From positions 1-64,000 of the forward strand of contig JAPLFL010000037.1 of NCBI GenBank assembly GCA_026390695.1: 64,000 nt of DNA, written 5' to 3'. The number at the start of each line of letters is the position of its first letter. Positions within the stretch are counted from its first letter, which is position 1. This document shows positions 34,569 through 42,032 of this stretch, piece by piece. A model generated the notes under the pieces. The model saw only the letters and a list, made by a program, of their open reading frames with translations, was not told the origin of the DNA and made no database searches. Position numbers and translations under genes: made by a program. Origin of the DNA: Candidatus Kapaibacterium sp. GTDB lineage: Bacteria > Bacteroidota > Ignavibacteria > Kapaibacteriales > UBA2268.

Positions 34569-35768
34569 TTAAGAAGCTTTCCTCAGCAAATAATATCCAC
34601 TATAACCACTCATTGCTATTATCAAGCTTATCATAACCCAAGTCGGAAACAGCGGAACTGATGAAGTAACATTTTGAGCTACAGGAAAATTCATCACTGT
34701 AACTTTTTGGCTATTTCCAAAATCCCTAAACACAACATAAGGATTACCATTTCTATTTATGGCTATTGATGTATAATCTGCCTGACCTGCGGAAAAACCA
34801 GCAGAACCAACAACTGACCAAGTTCCACCTGAAAATTTCATCATGGTTGCTTTTTTGCTATTCCCCCAATCCGAATACACAACATACGGAGTACCACTGG
34901 CGTTAATAGCCAAAGAAGTATAATCTGCCTGACCTGCGGAAAAACCAGCAGAACCAACAACTGACCAAGTTCCACCTGAAAATTTCATCACTGTAGCTTT
35001 AAAGCCATTAGGAACATCAGAATAGGCAATATACGGAGTTCCGCTTTGATCAATAGCTATTGTTGTATAATATACCTCACCAGCAGAAAAACCTGCGGTT
35101 CCAACAACTGACCAAGTTCCACCAGAAAATTTCATCACTGTGGCTTTATAGCTATTACCCCAATCCTTATAAACGACATAGGGAATGCCGTTACCATCAA
35201 TCGCTATTGATGTATAATCTTTACGGCTCCCAGTAAACCCAGCAGAACCAACAACTGACCAAGTTCCACTCGAATATGTCATCACTTGTGCTTCACCGCC
35301 ATTTACATCATCAGTAAAAGCAACATAAGGAGTACCGTTGTTATCAATAGCTATTGTTGTGTAATAATCCTGGTCAATTGTGAATCCTGGAGAACCAACT
35401 AATGACCAAGCTCCACTCAAGAAATTTTTCACGACTATTTTCAAGGCTATTCCCCAATCCCTATACACTACATACGGAGTGTCGCTGCCATCAATTGCAA
35501 TTGATGTCCATTCTGCTCTACCAAGAGAAATACCTCCGGAACCTAACTCTACCCAGTTTCCATTTAAATATTTCATAACAGTAGCTTTCTCACCATTTAC
35601 CATATCCTCAAAAGCAACATAAGGAGTGCCGCTGGCATCTATCGCTATTGATGTATATTGAACATCACCAGTCGAAAAACCAGCAGAACCAATATTTTGC
35701 CATGTTGTAGCACTTGCTGTAAAATTAGTAGCAAAATAAATAAACAAGAATAAGAATATTTTTTTCAT
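34569..35768 (-). CDS. Exported seven-repeat (propeller-like) surface protein
   Basis: 399 residues: signal peptide 1-20 (ending TASA), then seven tandem repeats of about 49 residues (GSAGFSAGQADYTSIAI, SGTPYVVYSDWGN, KATVMKFSGGTWSVV). Seven blades suggest a beta-propeller. The later repeats are almost identical at the DNA level (34740-35130), a sign of recent duplication or conversion. The C-terminus VPLFPTWVMISLIIAMSGYS with the basic end LLRKAS looks like a sorting tail: P-rich segment, hydrophobic helix, arginine/lysine, as in IPTL/PEP-CTERM-like signals, but the family cannot be assigned safely. Confidence 0.8.
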   Translation of the reverse strand: MKKIFLFLFIYFATNFTASATTWQNIGSAGFSTGDVQYTSIAIDASGTPYVAFEDMVNGEKATVMKYLNGNWVELGSGGISLGRAEWTSIAIDGSDTPYVVYRDWGIALKIVVKNFLSGAWSLVGSPGFTIDQDYYTTIAIDNNGTPYVAFTDDVNGGEAQVMTYSSGTWSVVGSAGFTGSRKDYTSIAIDGNGIPYVVYKDWGNSYKATVMKFSGGTWSVVGTAGFSAGEVYYTTIAIDQSGTPYIAYSDVPNGFKATVMKFSGGTWSVVGSAGFSAGQADYTSLAINASGTPYVVYSDWGNSKKATMMKFSGGTWSVVGSAGFSAGQADYTSIAINRNGNPYVVFRDFGNSQKVTVMNFPVAQNVTSSVPLFPTWVMISLIIAMSGYSGYYLLRKAS

Positions 35769-35779
35769 TTTATATATTT

Positions 35780-35810
35780 CAAAAATATTTGGTGTATGAT
35801 ATAAACCAAA
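35780..35810 (-). promoter_or_regulatory. Bacteroidota-type promoter of the seven-repeat protein
   Basis: On the minus strand TTTG (35810-35807), 19 bp, then TATTTTTG (35787-35780), a perfect match to TTTG-N19-TAnnTTTG, 12 bp before the ATG at 35768. Confidence 0.65.
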
Positions 35811-36172
35811 TGAATAAAAAGACCTTGTTTATTTCAAGAGACAGCGAATTCCTAAAGTATAAATCAAATGAATAAATTGATTTATTAATTTCAGCAATTA
35901 TATATTTGGTATAAATGGAATTAAAAATCATAAATTAAATTTATTAAATAACTTACGAGAATAAGAATTTGTTTTGTTTATGAAGTTTATCACGATTTTT
36001 TCCTTTATTTTATGTCAAATTTTATTAATAATTCTTATTTCAGAGGAGTTAAATTGCAAGAATTATGCCATTAATAATAAATTTATTAATAATTCTTTTG
36101 TAATAATTCCAAATCTTTTTCGAAAATTTGTATTTTGTTAGTTCATTGAAATAATTATTTAGAGCTTTTATT
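35811..36172. other. AT-rich intergenic region
   Basis: About 360 bp with repeated text (AAATTTATTAATAATTC occurs twice, near 36025 and 36080). No gene or structured RNA seen. Confidence 0.5.
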
Positions 36173-36430
36173 TTGGAAATAATTTCAAGTATTATAGAAA
36201 ATAGTTCACAGACATTGGAAAATAGTTCACTGCCACTGGAAAATAGCTCACAGACATTGGAAAAAGGTTCACTGGCATTGGAAAATAGTTCACTGCCATT
36301 GGAAAATGGTTCACAGACGTTGGTAAATAGTTCACAGACGCTGGAAAATAGTTCACAGACGTTGGTAAATAGTTTACAGACTCGTCAGAAATGTAATTTC
36401 CTGGGTCTGTTTAAGTTTTTCCTTTGTTAA
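36173..36430 (+). CDS. Mini-ORF D: 7-residue repeat peptide
   Basis: 85 residues, but the only in-frame start is TTG at 36173, which weakens the case for coding. Nine heptapeptides ENSSQTL / ENSSLPL (DNA 36197-36385), then a short hydrophobic end CNFLGLFKFFLC. No family recognised. The fourth locus with a 21-bp period in the window. Confidence 0.3.
   Translation: MEIISSIIENSSQTLENSSLPLENSSQTLEKGSLALENSSLPLENGSQTLVNSSQTLENSSQTLVNSLQTRQKCNFLGLFKFFLC
36197..36385. repeat. 21-bp tandem repeat, nine units
   Basis: Consensus GAAAATAGTTCACAGACATT plus G; two classes of unit (CAGAC and CTGCC) are interspersed. Confidence 0.95.
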
Positions 36431-36518
36431 TTAATGTTTTGCCAATCTAATTTATTCTGTCAGCCGCTACAATTGACGGGATAGAAATAAGGTTTTCTGG
36501 AATTGAATTTTTCATCTT

Positions 36519-36625
36519 GTCCATCTGACTTTCAGAGCAAGGGGAATTAATGCAAAATGAAAAATACAGAATGCAGAATGCAGAATGGAAATCCAGCATT
36601 TTGCATTGTATATAAAAGCACTCTT
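36519..36625. repeat. R2 repeat, copy 2
   Basis: GTCCATCTGACTTTCAGAGC AAGGGG, then AATGCAGAATGCAGAATGG and CCAGCATTTTGCATTG. It lies upstream of the RelE-type module. Confidence 0.75.
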
Positions 36626-36704
36626 TCGGTTAGGGAAGAGTGTGTGATAGGTACTATTAAAATAAAAAAAATTTACATACGTTTTTAGCAATTTTGGAGT
36701 TTTT

Positions 36705-36902
36705 ATGGAACAATTAGTCGAATCATTATCAATTAAGGATTTTAAAGCGATTATTAAATCTACTGTTGAGGAAACTCTTCAAAACAACATTGAAGACATA
36801 ATCGCATTTAATTCACCAAATTACATTAATTCAATTGAAGAGGCACGTGAAGATTACAAATCCGGAAATTTTGTGAATCTTAAGGATTTGATCAATGTTT
36901 GA
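36705..36902 (+). CDS. RelB/ParD-like antitoxin
   Basis: 65 residues: helical N-terminus (LSIKDFKAIIKSTVEETLQ) and the tail SIEEAREDYKSGNFVNLKDL typical of short antitoxins paired with RelE/ParE toxins. It overlaps the toxin start by 8 bp. A GGAG at 36698-36701 supports the ATG. Confidence 0.8.
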   Translation: MEQLVESLSIKDFKAIIKSTVEETLQNNIEDIIAFNSPNYINSIEEAREDYKSGNFVNLKDLINV

Positions 36903-37143
36903 GGTTGTTCTAACTAATCGCGCAATAAAAGATTTGAATAAGTTTCCGAATGATGTCAAATCGCGAATCCTCACAAAGATTAATGATTATTCTATCTCTC
37001 CTTTTGATTATGCAATTAAATTAACTAATAGCGAATTAGGAACCTACCGCTTTCATATCGGGGATTATCGAGTTATTTTTGATGTTGATATAAATACTCT
37101 GATTATATTACGGATAGGTCATAGAAGAGAGATTTATAGATAA
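36895..37143 (+). CDS. RelE/ParE-family toxin
   Basis: 82 residues with the RelE fold: VLTNRAIKDLNKFPNDVKSR at the start, then GTYRFHIGDYRVIFDVD and ILRIGHRREIYR at the end, where the basic and aromatic residues used by mRNA-cleaving RelE enzymes sit. Translationally coupled to the antitoxin. Flanked by R2 repeats. Confidence 0.88.
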   Translation: MFEVVLTNRAIKDLNKFPNDVKSRILTKINDYSISPFDYAIKLTNSELGTYRFHIGDYRVIFDVDINTLIILRIGHRREIYR

Positions 37144-37147
37144 TTAT

Positions 37148-37262
37148 ATAATGTAAAATGAAAAATGCAGAATGGAAATCCAGCATTTTGCATTTTGAAT
37201 TATACATTCTGCATTGAAGAAGCATTTTGAATTATACATTCTGCATTGAAGAAGCATTTAAG
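37148..37262. repeat. R2-type repeat with 32-bp direct duplication
   Basis: AATGCAGAATGGAAATCCAG and CATTTTGCATTTTGAATT, then two exact 32-bp units (37195-37226, 37227-37258) carrying TATACATTCTGCATTGAAGA. AATGCAGAATG and CATTCTGCATT can pair as a hairpin. Confidence 0.85.
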
Positions 37263-37350
37263 AGCGGGAGGCAGGAAGGAAATTTAACAGATTTACAATA
37301 AAAAATTATTTCATACTTCTTTGTGGATTTGTTATTATTGAAGGTTCCTT

Positions 37351-37659
37351 ATGCTGATTACAAATAAAGATATTGAAGAGATTAAAAAGAAATGCGAATT
37401 GTATAAAGTCAAGAATTTATTCTTGTTTGGTTCGGCAGCAACGGATAATTATCTGAAGAATAGCGATATTGACCTCTTGGTTGACTTTGATGAAATTATT
37501 CCTGAGAATTATTTTGAATTTTACTTCAATCTGAAAGATTTTCTGACTGAATATTTCGGGCGCGATATTGATTTATTAGAATCTCGTGCATTGAAAAATC
37601 CTTATTTAATCGAAGAAATTAATAACAATAAGATTCTGATTTATGGAAAAGCAAATTAA
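37351..37659 (+). CDS. mntA: MntA-type nucleotidyltransferase antitoxin
   Basis: 102 residues of the minimal nucleotidyltransferase family: LFLFGSAATDNYLKNSDIDL contains the GS...(S)DxD catalytic motif, and the third carboxylate is in GRDIDLLE. In MntA-HepT systems this enzyme AMPylates the HEPN toxin to silence it. It overlaps the hepT start by 17 bp. Confidence 0.88.
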   Translation: MLITNKDIEEIKKKCELYKVKNLFLFGSAATDNYLKNSDIDLLVDFDEIIPENYFEFYFNLKDFLTEYFGRDIDLLESRALKNPYLIEEINNNKILIYGKAN

Positions 37660-37978
37660 TATATACCTGAGCGATATTTTGGAGTCGATTGAGGAAATTG
37701 ATTCCTATTTTGTCGATAAAAAATATGATTTCTACGAATTTTTACAAGACGTCAAAACGAAAAGAGCTGTTGAAAGGAATCTTGAGATAATCGGTGAAGC
37801 GGTTAATAGGATTTTGAAGATAAAGCCGGATATTGAATTGTGTGGTTCAAAACATATTGTTGCGTTAAGAAATAGAATTATTCATAGTTACGATAATATC
37901 TCGTATGAAATAATTTGGGGAATAATGCTCAAACATCTTCCAATTCTGAAAGAGGAAATTATTAGATTAATTGACTAA
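37643..37978 (+). CDS. hepT: HepT-like HEPN ribonuclease toxin (DUF86)
   Basis: 111 residues, all-alpha HEPN domain. The Rx4-6H active site is seen as RNRIIHSY, with the trailing tyrosine that MntA modifies. The N-terminal YFVDKKYDFYEFLQDVKTKR and RNLEIIGEAVNRI are family hallmarks. The locus is flanked by R2 repeats. Confidence 0.88.
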   Translation: MEKQINIYLSDILESIEEIDSYFVDKKYDFYEFLQDVKTKRAVERNLEIIGEAVNRILKIKPDIELCGSKHIVALRNRIIHSYDNISYEIIWGIMLKHLPILKEEIIRLID

Positions 37979-38004
37979 TCAAAGCTATATTCTTCTACTC
38001 ATCA

Positions 38005-38085
38005 TTTCCATCTGTATTTCAGAGCAGGGGGTTTCTCCAAAGGGCGCATGCAGAAAGGAAATCCAGCATTTTGCATTTTGAATTA
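38005..38085. repeat. R2 repeat, copy 3
   Basis: TTTCCATCTGTATTTCAGAG CAGGGGG, then GAAATCCAGCATTTTGCATT. It lies 27 bp after hepT. Confidence 0.75.
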
Positions 38086-38097
38086 TAATGTTCTTTG

Positions 38098-38255
38098 AAA
38101 AACCTTATTGAAAAATTCTTCAACCTTAGTAGAAAAGTGTTCTCACAACTCTTTTCAACCTTATTACCTTATTGAATTGAAGAATAAGGTAATAAGGTTG
38201 AGGACTTTGCCGGTTCTGCTTTCTACTAAGGTTGAAGAGATGGTATAAGGTTTTT
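38098..38255. repeat. Three-layer nested inverted repeat
   Basis: Outer arms AAAAACCTTAT (38098-38108) and ATAAGGTTTTT (38245-38255); middle arms CTTCAACCTTAGTAGAAA (38118-38135) and TTTCTACTAAGGTTGAAG (38220-38237), perfect over 18 bp; inner arms CAACCTTATTACCTTATT (38156-38173) and AATAAGGTAATAAGGTTG (38183-38200), perfect over 18 bp with a 9-base loop. Probably a MITE-like element or a strongly folded RNA; no coding capacity. Confidence 0.9.
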
Positions 38256-38275
38256 TGGAATTGTTCTTTTCATCA

Positions 38276-38301
38276 TTTCCATCTGGTTTTCAGAGCAGGG
38301 G
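38276..38301. repeat. R2 repeat, copy 4 (core motif only)
   Basis: TTTCCATCTGGTTTTCAGAG CAGGGG directly before the C/G-rich hairpin. Confidence 0.7.
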
Positions 38302-38312
38302 AAAGGAAGAAA

Positions 38313-38390
38313 TCCCCCCTGCCCCCCTTTTTCAAAGGGGGATGAAGAAATGGGATTTGTTCTCCCACCCAAAAAAGGGGGTTAGGGGGA
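38313..38390. repeat. C/G-rich mobile hairpin, copy 2
   Basis: TCCCCCCTGCCCCCCTTTTT ... AAAAAAGGGGGTTAGGGGGA; about 85% like 31611-31686. Confidence 0.85.
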
Positions 38391-38580
38391 TTTTCCAAAA
38401 GGAGATTGCAGAATGGAAGAAGGAAGAAGTTAAAATGAGAGATGAAAACTCCTATCATTTTGCATTTTGCATTCTTTATTGTGCATTTAATGAATAACGA
38501 ATAAAAAAAACTTGATATTTCATGACTAATTAGTTAATTTGCTAATATAAAAGAATGTTTAATAAATTGAAAATATAATT

Positions 38581-39645
38581 ATGAATCAAAAAATGTACTC
38601 TTGGAAGATGACCGAATTAAAATCGAACTTCCAATTAATTGAATCTGAACTGCCTGAAATCAATGAATCAGAGGTAATTGTTGAAGTTGCAGGCTGTGGC
38701 GTTTGTCATACCGATCTGAGCTTCTGGTATTTTGGAGTGCCTACCAAACAACCGCTCCCATTAACATTGGGGCATGAAATAAGCGGAACTATCGTAAAAG
38801 GGCCAGCCTCACTTTTAGGCAATAAAGTGATCATTCCGGCGGTTTTGCCTTGCGGTGAATGCGTACTTTGCAAAAATGGACGCAGTAATATCTGTCAAAA
38901 ACAATTGATGCCGGGAAATGATTTTGATGGCGGCTTTGCTTCACATATTAAAGTTCCATATCGTTATCTCTGTCCAGTAGATGAAAAAGTTTTGGAGAAG
39001 TATGAACTATCTCAACTTGCTGTTATTGCAGATGCAGTTTCAACTCCATATCAGGTGATTGAAAAATCAGGATTGGGTGCTGGAGATTTTGCAATAGTAA
39101 TCGGAGTTGGAGGGGTAGGAATATATGCCGCACTGATAGCAAAGATACGCGGAGCGAAAGTTTTAGCTCTTGACATAGATGATGCGAAACTTGCAATAGC
39201 TACCGAGAATGGAATTGATGCTGTACTCAATATTCGTGATCTTGGAATTAAAGAAATCAAAGGAAAAATTAAGGAAATCACAAAGAGTTTAGGTGTTCCG
39301 CCTTATATGTGGAAGATTTTCGAGATGTCCGGTACAAAAGCGGGACAGGAGTTGGGATTTGCATTAATAGGGATTGCTTCGACATTGTCTGTTGTTGGAT
39401 TTACACTTGATAAATTAGAACTTCGCTTATCGAATTTAATGGCTTTCGATGCAACGCTGATAGGAACATGGGGTTGCAAACCTGAACTTTATCCTTCTGT
39501 ACTTGCTTTAGTTTCGGAGGGGAAACTACCAATTGAAAAATTTATTGAAACCTTTAAAATGTCGGAGATAAATGAAGTGTTCCATAATACTTTAACACAT
39601 AAATACTCGAAACGCTCGATAATGATTCCTGATTTTGGGAGTTAG
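38581..39645 (+). CDS. Zinc alcohol dehydrogenase, 6-hydroxycyclohex-1-ene-1-carbonyl-CoA dehydrogenase-like
   Basis: 354 residues, medium-chain dehydrogenase. Catalytic zinc region GCGVCHTDL and GHEISG, structural zinc CGECVLCKNGRSNIC, and the Rossmann motif GVGGVG. MPGNDFDGGFASHIKVP and the overall start (VAGCGVCHTDLSFWY-FGV) closely recall Had of anaerobic benzoyl-CoA degradation, which oxidises 6-hydroxycyclohexenoyl-CoA with NAD. None of the other dearomatisation genes (bcr, dch, oah) is in the window, so the true substrate is open. Another acyclic alcohol substrate is possible. Confidence 0.75.
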   Translation: MNQKMYSWKMTELKSNFQLIESELPEINESEVIVEVAGCGVCHTDLSFWYFGVPTKQPLPLTLGHEISGTIVKGPASLLGNKVIIPAVLPCGECVLCKNGRSNICQKQLMPGNDFDGGFASHIKVPYRYLCPVDEKVLEKYELSQLAVIADAVSTPYQVIEKSGLGAGDFAIVIGVGGVGIYAALIAKIRGAKVLALDIDDAKLAIATENGIDAVLNIRDLGIKEIKGKIKEITKSLGVPPYMWKIFEMSGTKAGQELGFALIGIASTLSVVGFTLDKLELRLSNLMAFDATLIGTWGCKPELYPSVLALVSEGKLPIEKFIETFKMSEINEVFHNTLTHKYSKRSIMIPDFGS

Positions 39646-39734
39646 GAGGCTTTAATATTGAAAAGAGAGTATTTATTTTTTTAGATAAACTATCAATGTT
39701 GTTTATCAATTATTATTAATTTCCAGAAATACTG

Positions 39735-40760
39735 ATGACTGAAAAACAAAAGCCACGTATCCTTGTGCTCGGAGGAAATAAGGATAAATGGAGTTCAAAA
39801 AGCCGACCTGAGATGTATGCTTATACAACCGGTGTTGAAAGTTGGGCGCTTGCTTGTGATGGTGATTATAACTTCGGACTGAATTCCAGTTTAAAAGAAA
39901 TAAATAGTTATGACATAGTTATTGGAAATACAAACTTCGGTAAAGCGACTGCACATTTGAGAAAGTTAGCGGAATCTCGCAATAGCAATGTGAAATGGGT
40001 TTCTTTAATTGAAGGAGATGCTACTTATTATTTGAAACCACGTGAAAATATCAGAGAACTTTTCGATTGCTCTGATCTGATAATAACGCTTAATAAACTG
40101 ACCGATCCTATCTTTAGACATTTAACAAACTCAAAGGTTGAGTTTATCGGAATTCCTTATCCAGTTGAGAGTATCTCTCAAAAAACAATTCCTATCGAAA
40201 AAAGGGAAAAGAAAATATATATCAATCCTTTCCTGCGTTATCGCTGGAACGATTATTTGGTAGCAAAAAATATCGGGTTTCCTTATTTTGGCTTCGATGA
40301 ACGTGTGAGCCGAAAGCCTAAGAATTATCTGAAAATGTTAAAGGCATCAAAGTCTCTGAATCCACTTTATATGCTTGACGAAGATAAAATAATTTATAAT
40401 GACCCTGATCTTGGTATATCAACTGTAGCACCATTGCACGAGTATTTCGATATTGTTAATAAATCATATCTTTGGATAAATATGGATAATCGTTACACAT
40501 GGGGACGTTATGTTTTAGATGCTGCTGCTTTGCAAATTCCAATTATAACAACAAAATCAACCGGCCATGGCAGTGATTTATTTCCATTGACAACACTTGA
40601 TAACGAATTTGAACTTGATAAAGCCATTGAACTCAGAAATCGGCTTATGTCTGATACTGAATTTTATGAAGAAGTTAGTAAATTCCCGATTGGGAAAATA
40701 GATCAGTACAGTTATTTGAACATGCGGAACAAACTTTTTAAAACACTTGGAATTTCATAA
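39735..40760 (+). CDS. Glycosyltransferase-like protein
   Basis: 341 residues, soluble. RILVLGGNKDKWSSKSRPEM at the start and a C-terminal half (SYLWINMDNRYTWGRYVLDA, then IITTKSTGHGSDLFPL) that looks like the GT-B fold donor site of capsule or spore-type glycosyltransferases. No metal motif is expected in GT-B. It is followed by a heptosyltransferase-like gene 24 bp later, so it is probably part of a small envelope-polysaccharide operon. Family assignment is uncertain. Confidence 0.55.
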   Translation: MTEKQKPRILVLGGNKDKWSSKSRPEMYAYTTGVESWALACDGDYNFGLNSSLKEINSYDIVIGNTNFGKATAHLRKLAESRNSNVKWVSLIEGDATYYLKPRENIRELFDCSDLIITLNKLTDPIFRHLTNSKVEFIGIPYPVESISQKTIPIEKREKKIYINPFLRYRWNDYLVAKNIGFPYFGFDERVSRKPKNYLKMLKASKSLNPLYMLDEDKIIYNDPDLGISTVAPLHEYFDIVNKSYLWINMDNRYTWGRYVLDAAALQIPIITTKSTGHGSDLFPLTTLDNEFELDKAIELRNRLMSDTEFYEEVSKFPIGKIDQYSYLNMRNKLFKTLGIS

Positions 40761-40784
40761 ATTTTAAATCTGAGCCATATAGAA

Positions 40785-42032
40785 ATGATTGATACTAATA
40801 TAGTAATTATTAATAATTCAGAACATCAGGCACTTTTTCAAGAAATTAATCAAAGTAATAAACAAGTTCTTAACCGTGAATCTAAAAAGAATTTCAAATG
40901 GTGGGTTCAATATTTATTTTTTATGTTGATTTCAAAGAACAAAAATAATTTTCATGGGAAAATTAATGTTAAAGATTTAAAGCGGATTTTACTCTATAGA
41001 AATGATGGAATCGGTGATTACATCTTGTCTAATCCAATTATCTCATTAATTAAATCACAAAATCCTGAAGTTAAATTCGACGTTATCACATCCGAACGTA
41101 ATGATAGTTTTGTAAAAAAAGATACAAATATTGATAAGACCTTTATCCTCACTAATAATAATAAATCTGAACATAAATCTCTGTATAAGTTAATTAATTT
41201 GAATAACTACGATTTTATCTTTGTTTTAAATTCCGGTAAAACCACAGCAGCGGCAATTCTTTTGCGAAATATTCAAACAGGTGTAAAAGTAATCCCGTAT
41301 CATCATTCAAGGTATAAAATATATAATCAGGTTTTTGATTTTCAAGTTCAAATTTCAAATGAATTCACTCATTGGATGAAAAAAATGATTGAATTCCCGC
41401 TTCAAACCGTTAATTTCTTACAAGAAGTTGAGCCGAACAAATTCCCGCCTTATATATTCTTTCCTGTTATCGAAATTGAACCAGCGAAACAACTAATTCT
41501 AAAGTATAATCTAAAATATATTCTAAAGAAGCATTCTATTGAATTTAATAGTGTAAAAATTCTTGAAAATTGCGGTCAGCGCGAGTATTTCATCTATAAT
41601 ATTTCAGCATTTACAATTGATAGAAATCTTCCAATATCAAAAAATATTTCTTTTCTTAAAATACTATCAGAAAATTTTGCGCAAGATGAAATATTTGTAA
41701 GTGGCTCACCGGATGATTATTATAAAATTGATGAAATAGTATCTTCTTTTCCAGAAAAGAATGTTAAAGCATTTAAATCAGGTTTATTCGGATTAGTAGC
41801 TTTTATATGTGGTGCAAAAGGAATTATCAGTCCCGATACAGCAACAGTACACATAGCTGCAGCAGCGAAAGTTCCGGTATTAGGATTTTATCAGGAATTT
41901 GCAAAATTGTTTATGTGGTATCCCTTCGATACAGATTTTGTGTTAATAGCAAATAAAAGAAGCTTAGACCTTAATTATCTGAATGATGAAATATTTACAG
42001 AAGCATTAAATAAGTTCAAAGCAATCTTATAA
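40785..42032 (+). CDS. Glycosyltransferase family 9 (heptosyltransferase-like)
   Basis: 415 residues. After a 65-residue N-terminal extension comes KRILLYRNDGIGDYILSNPI, the GT9 start (R-x-D-x-(I/L)GD-x-(I/L)). The C-terminal GAKGIISPDTATVHIAAAAK is the ADP-sugar binding signature of heptosyltransferases (S-x-D-(S/T)-x-x-x-H-x-A-x-A). Probably adds heptose or a like sugar to LPS core. Its 3' end overlaps the convergent heparinase-like gene by 6 bp. Confidence 0.85.
   Translation: MIDTNIVIINNSEHQALFQEINQSNKQVLNRESKKNFKWWVQYLFFMLISKNKNNFHGKINVKDLKRILLYRNDGIGDYILSNPIISLIKSQNPEVKFDVITSERNDSFVKKDTNIDKTFILTNNNKSEHKSLYKLINLNNYDFIFVLNSGKTTAAAILLRNIQTGVKVIPYHHSRYKIYNQVFDFQVQISNEFTHWMKKMIEFPLQTVNFLQEVEPNKFPPYIFFPVIEIEPAKQLILKYNLKYILKKHSIEFNSVKILENCGQREYFIYNISAFTIDRNLPISKNISFLKILSENFAQDEIFVSGSPDDYYKIDEIVSSFPEKNVKAFKSGLFGLVAFICGAKGIISPDTATVHIAAAAKVPVLGFYQEFAKLFMWYPFDTDFVLIANKRSLDLNYLNDEIFTEALNKFKAIL

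Larger units (their letters stand above)
37979..38580. other. 602-bp repeat-filled intergenic region
   Basis: Contains, in order, R2 copy 3, a nested inverted repeat, R2 copy 4, a C/G-rich hairpin and low-complexity ATTTTGCATT text. No gene is supported: the open frames over 38255-38497 follow the repeats on both strands. Confidence 0.7.

Noticed and set aside
7942-36430. Regular tandem repeats that might be CRISPR arrays
   Set aside because: Units are contiguous without unique spacers, 21 or 42 bp long, and no cas gene is present.
38255-38497. Open frames on both strands over the C/G-rich hairpin
   Set aside because: The translated text is the repeat itself (PPAPLFQRG type), a well-known kind of spurious ORF.
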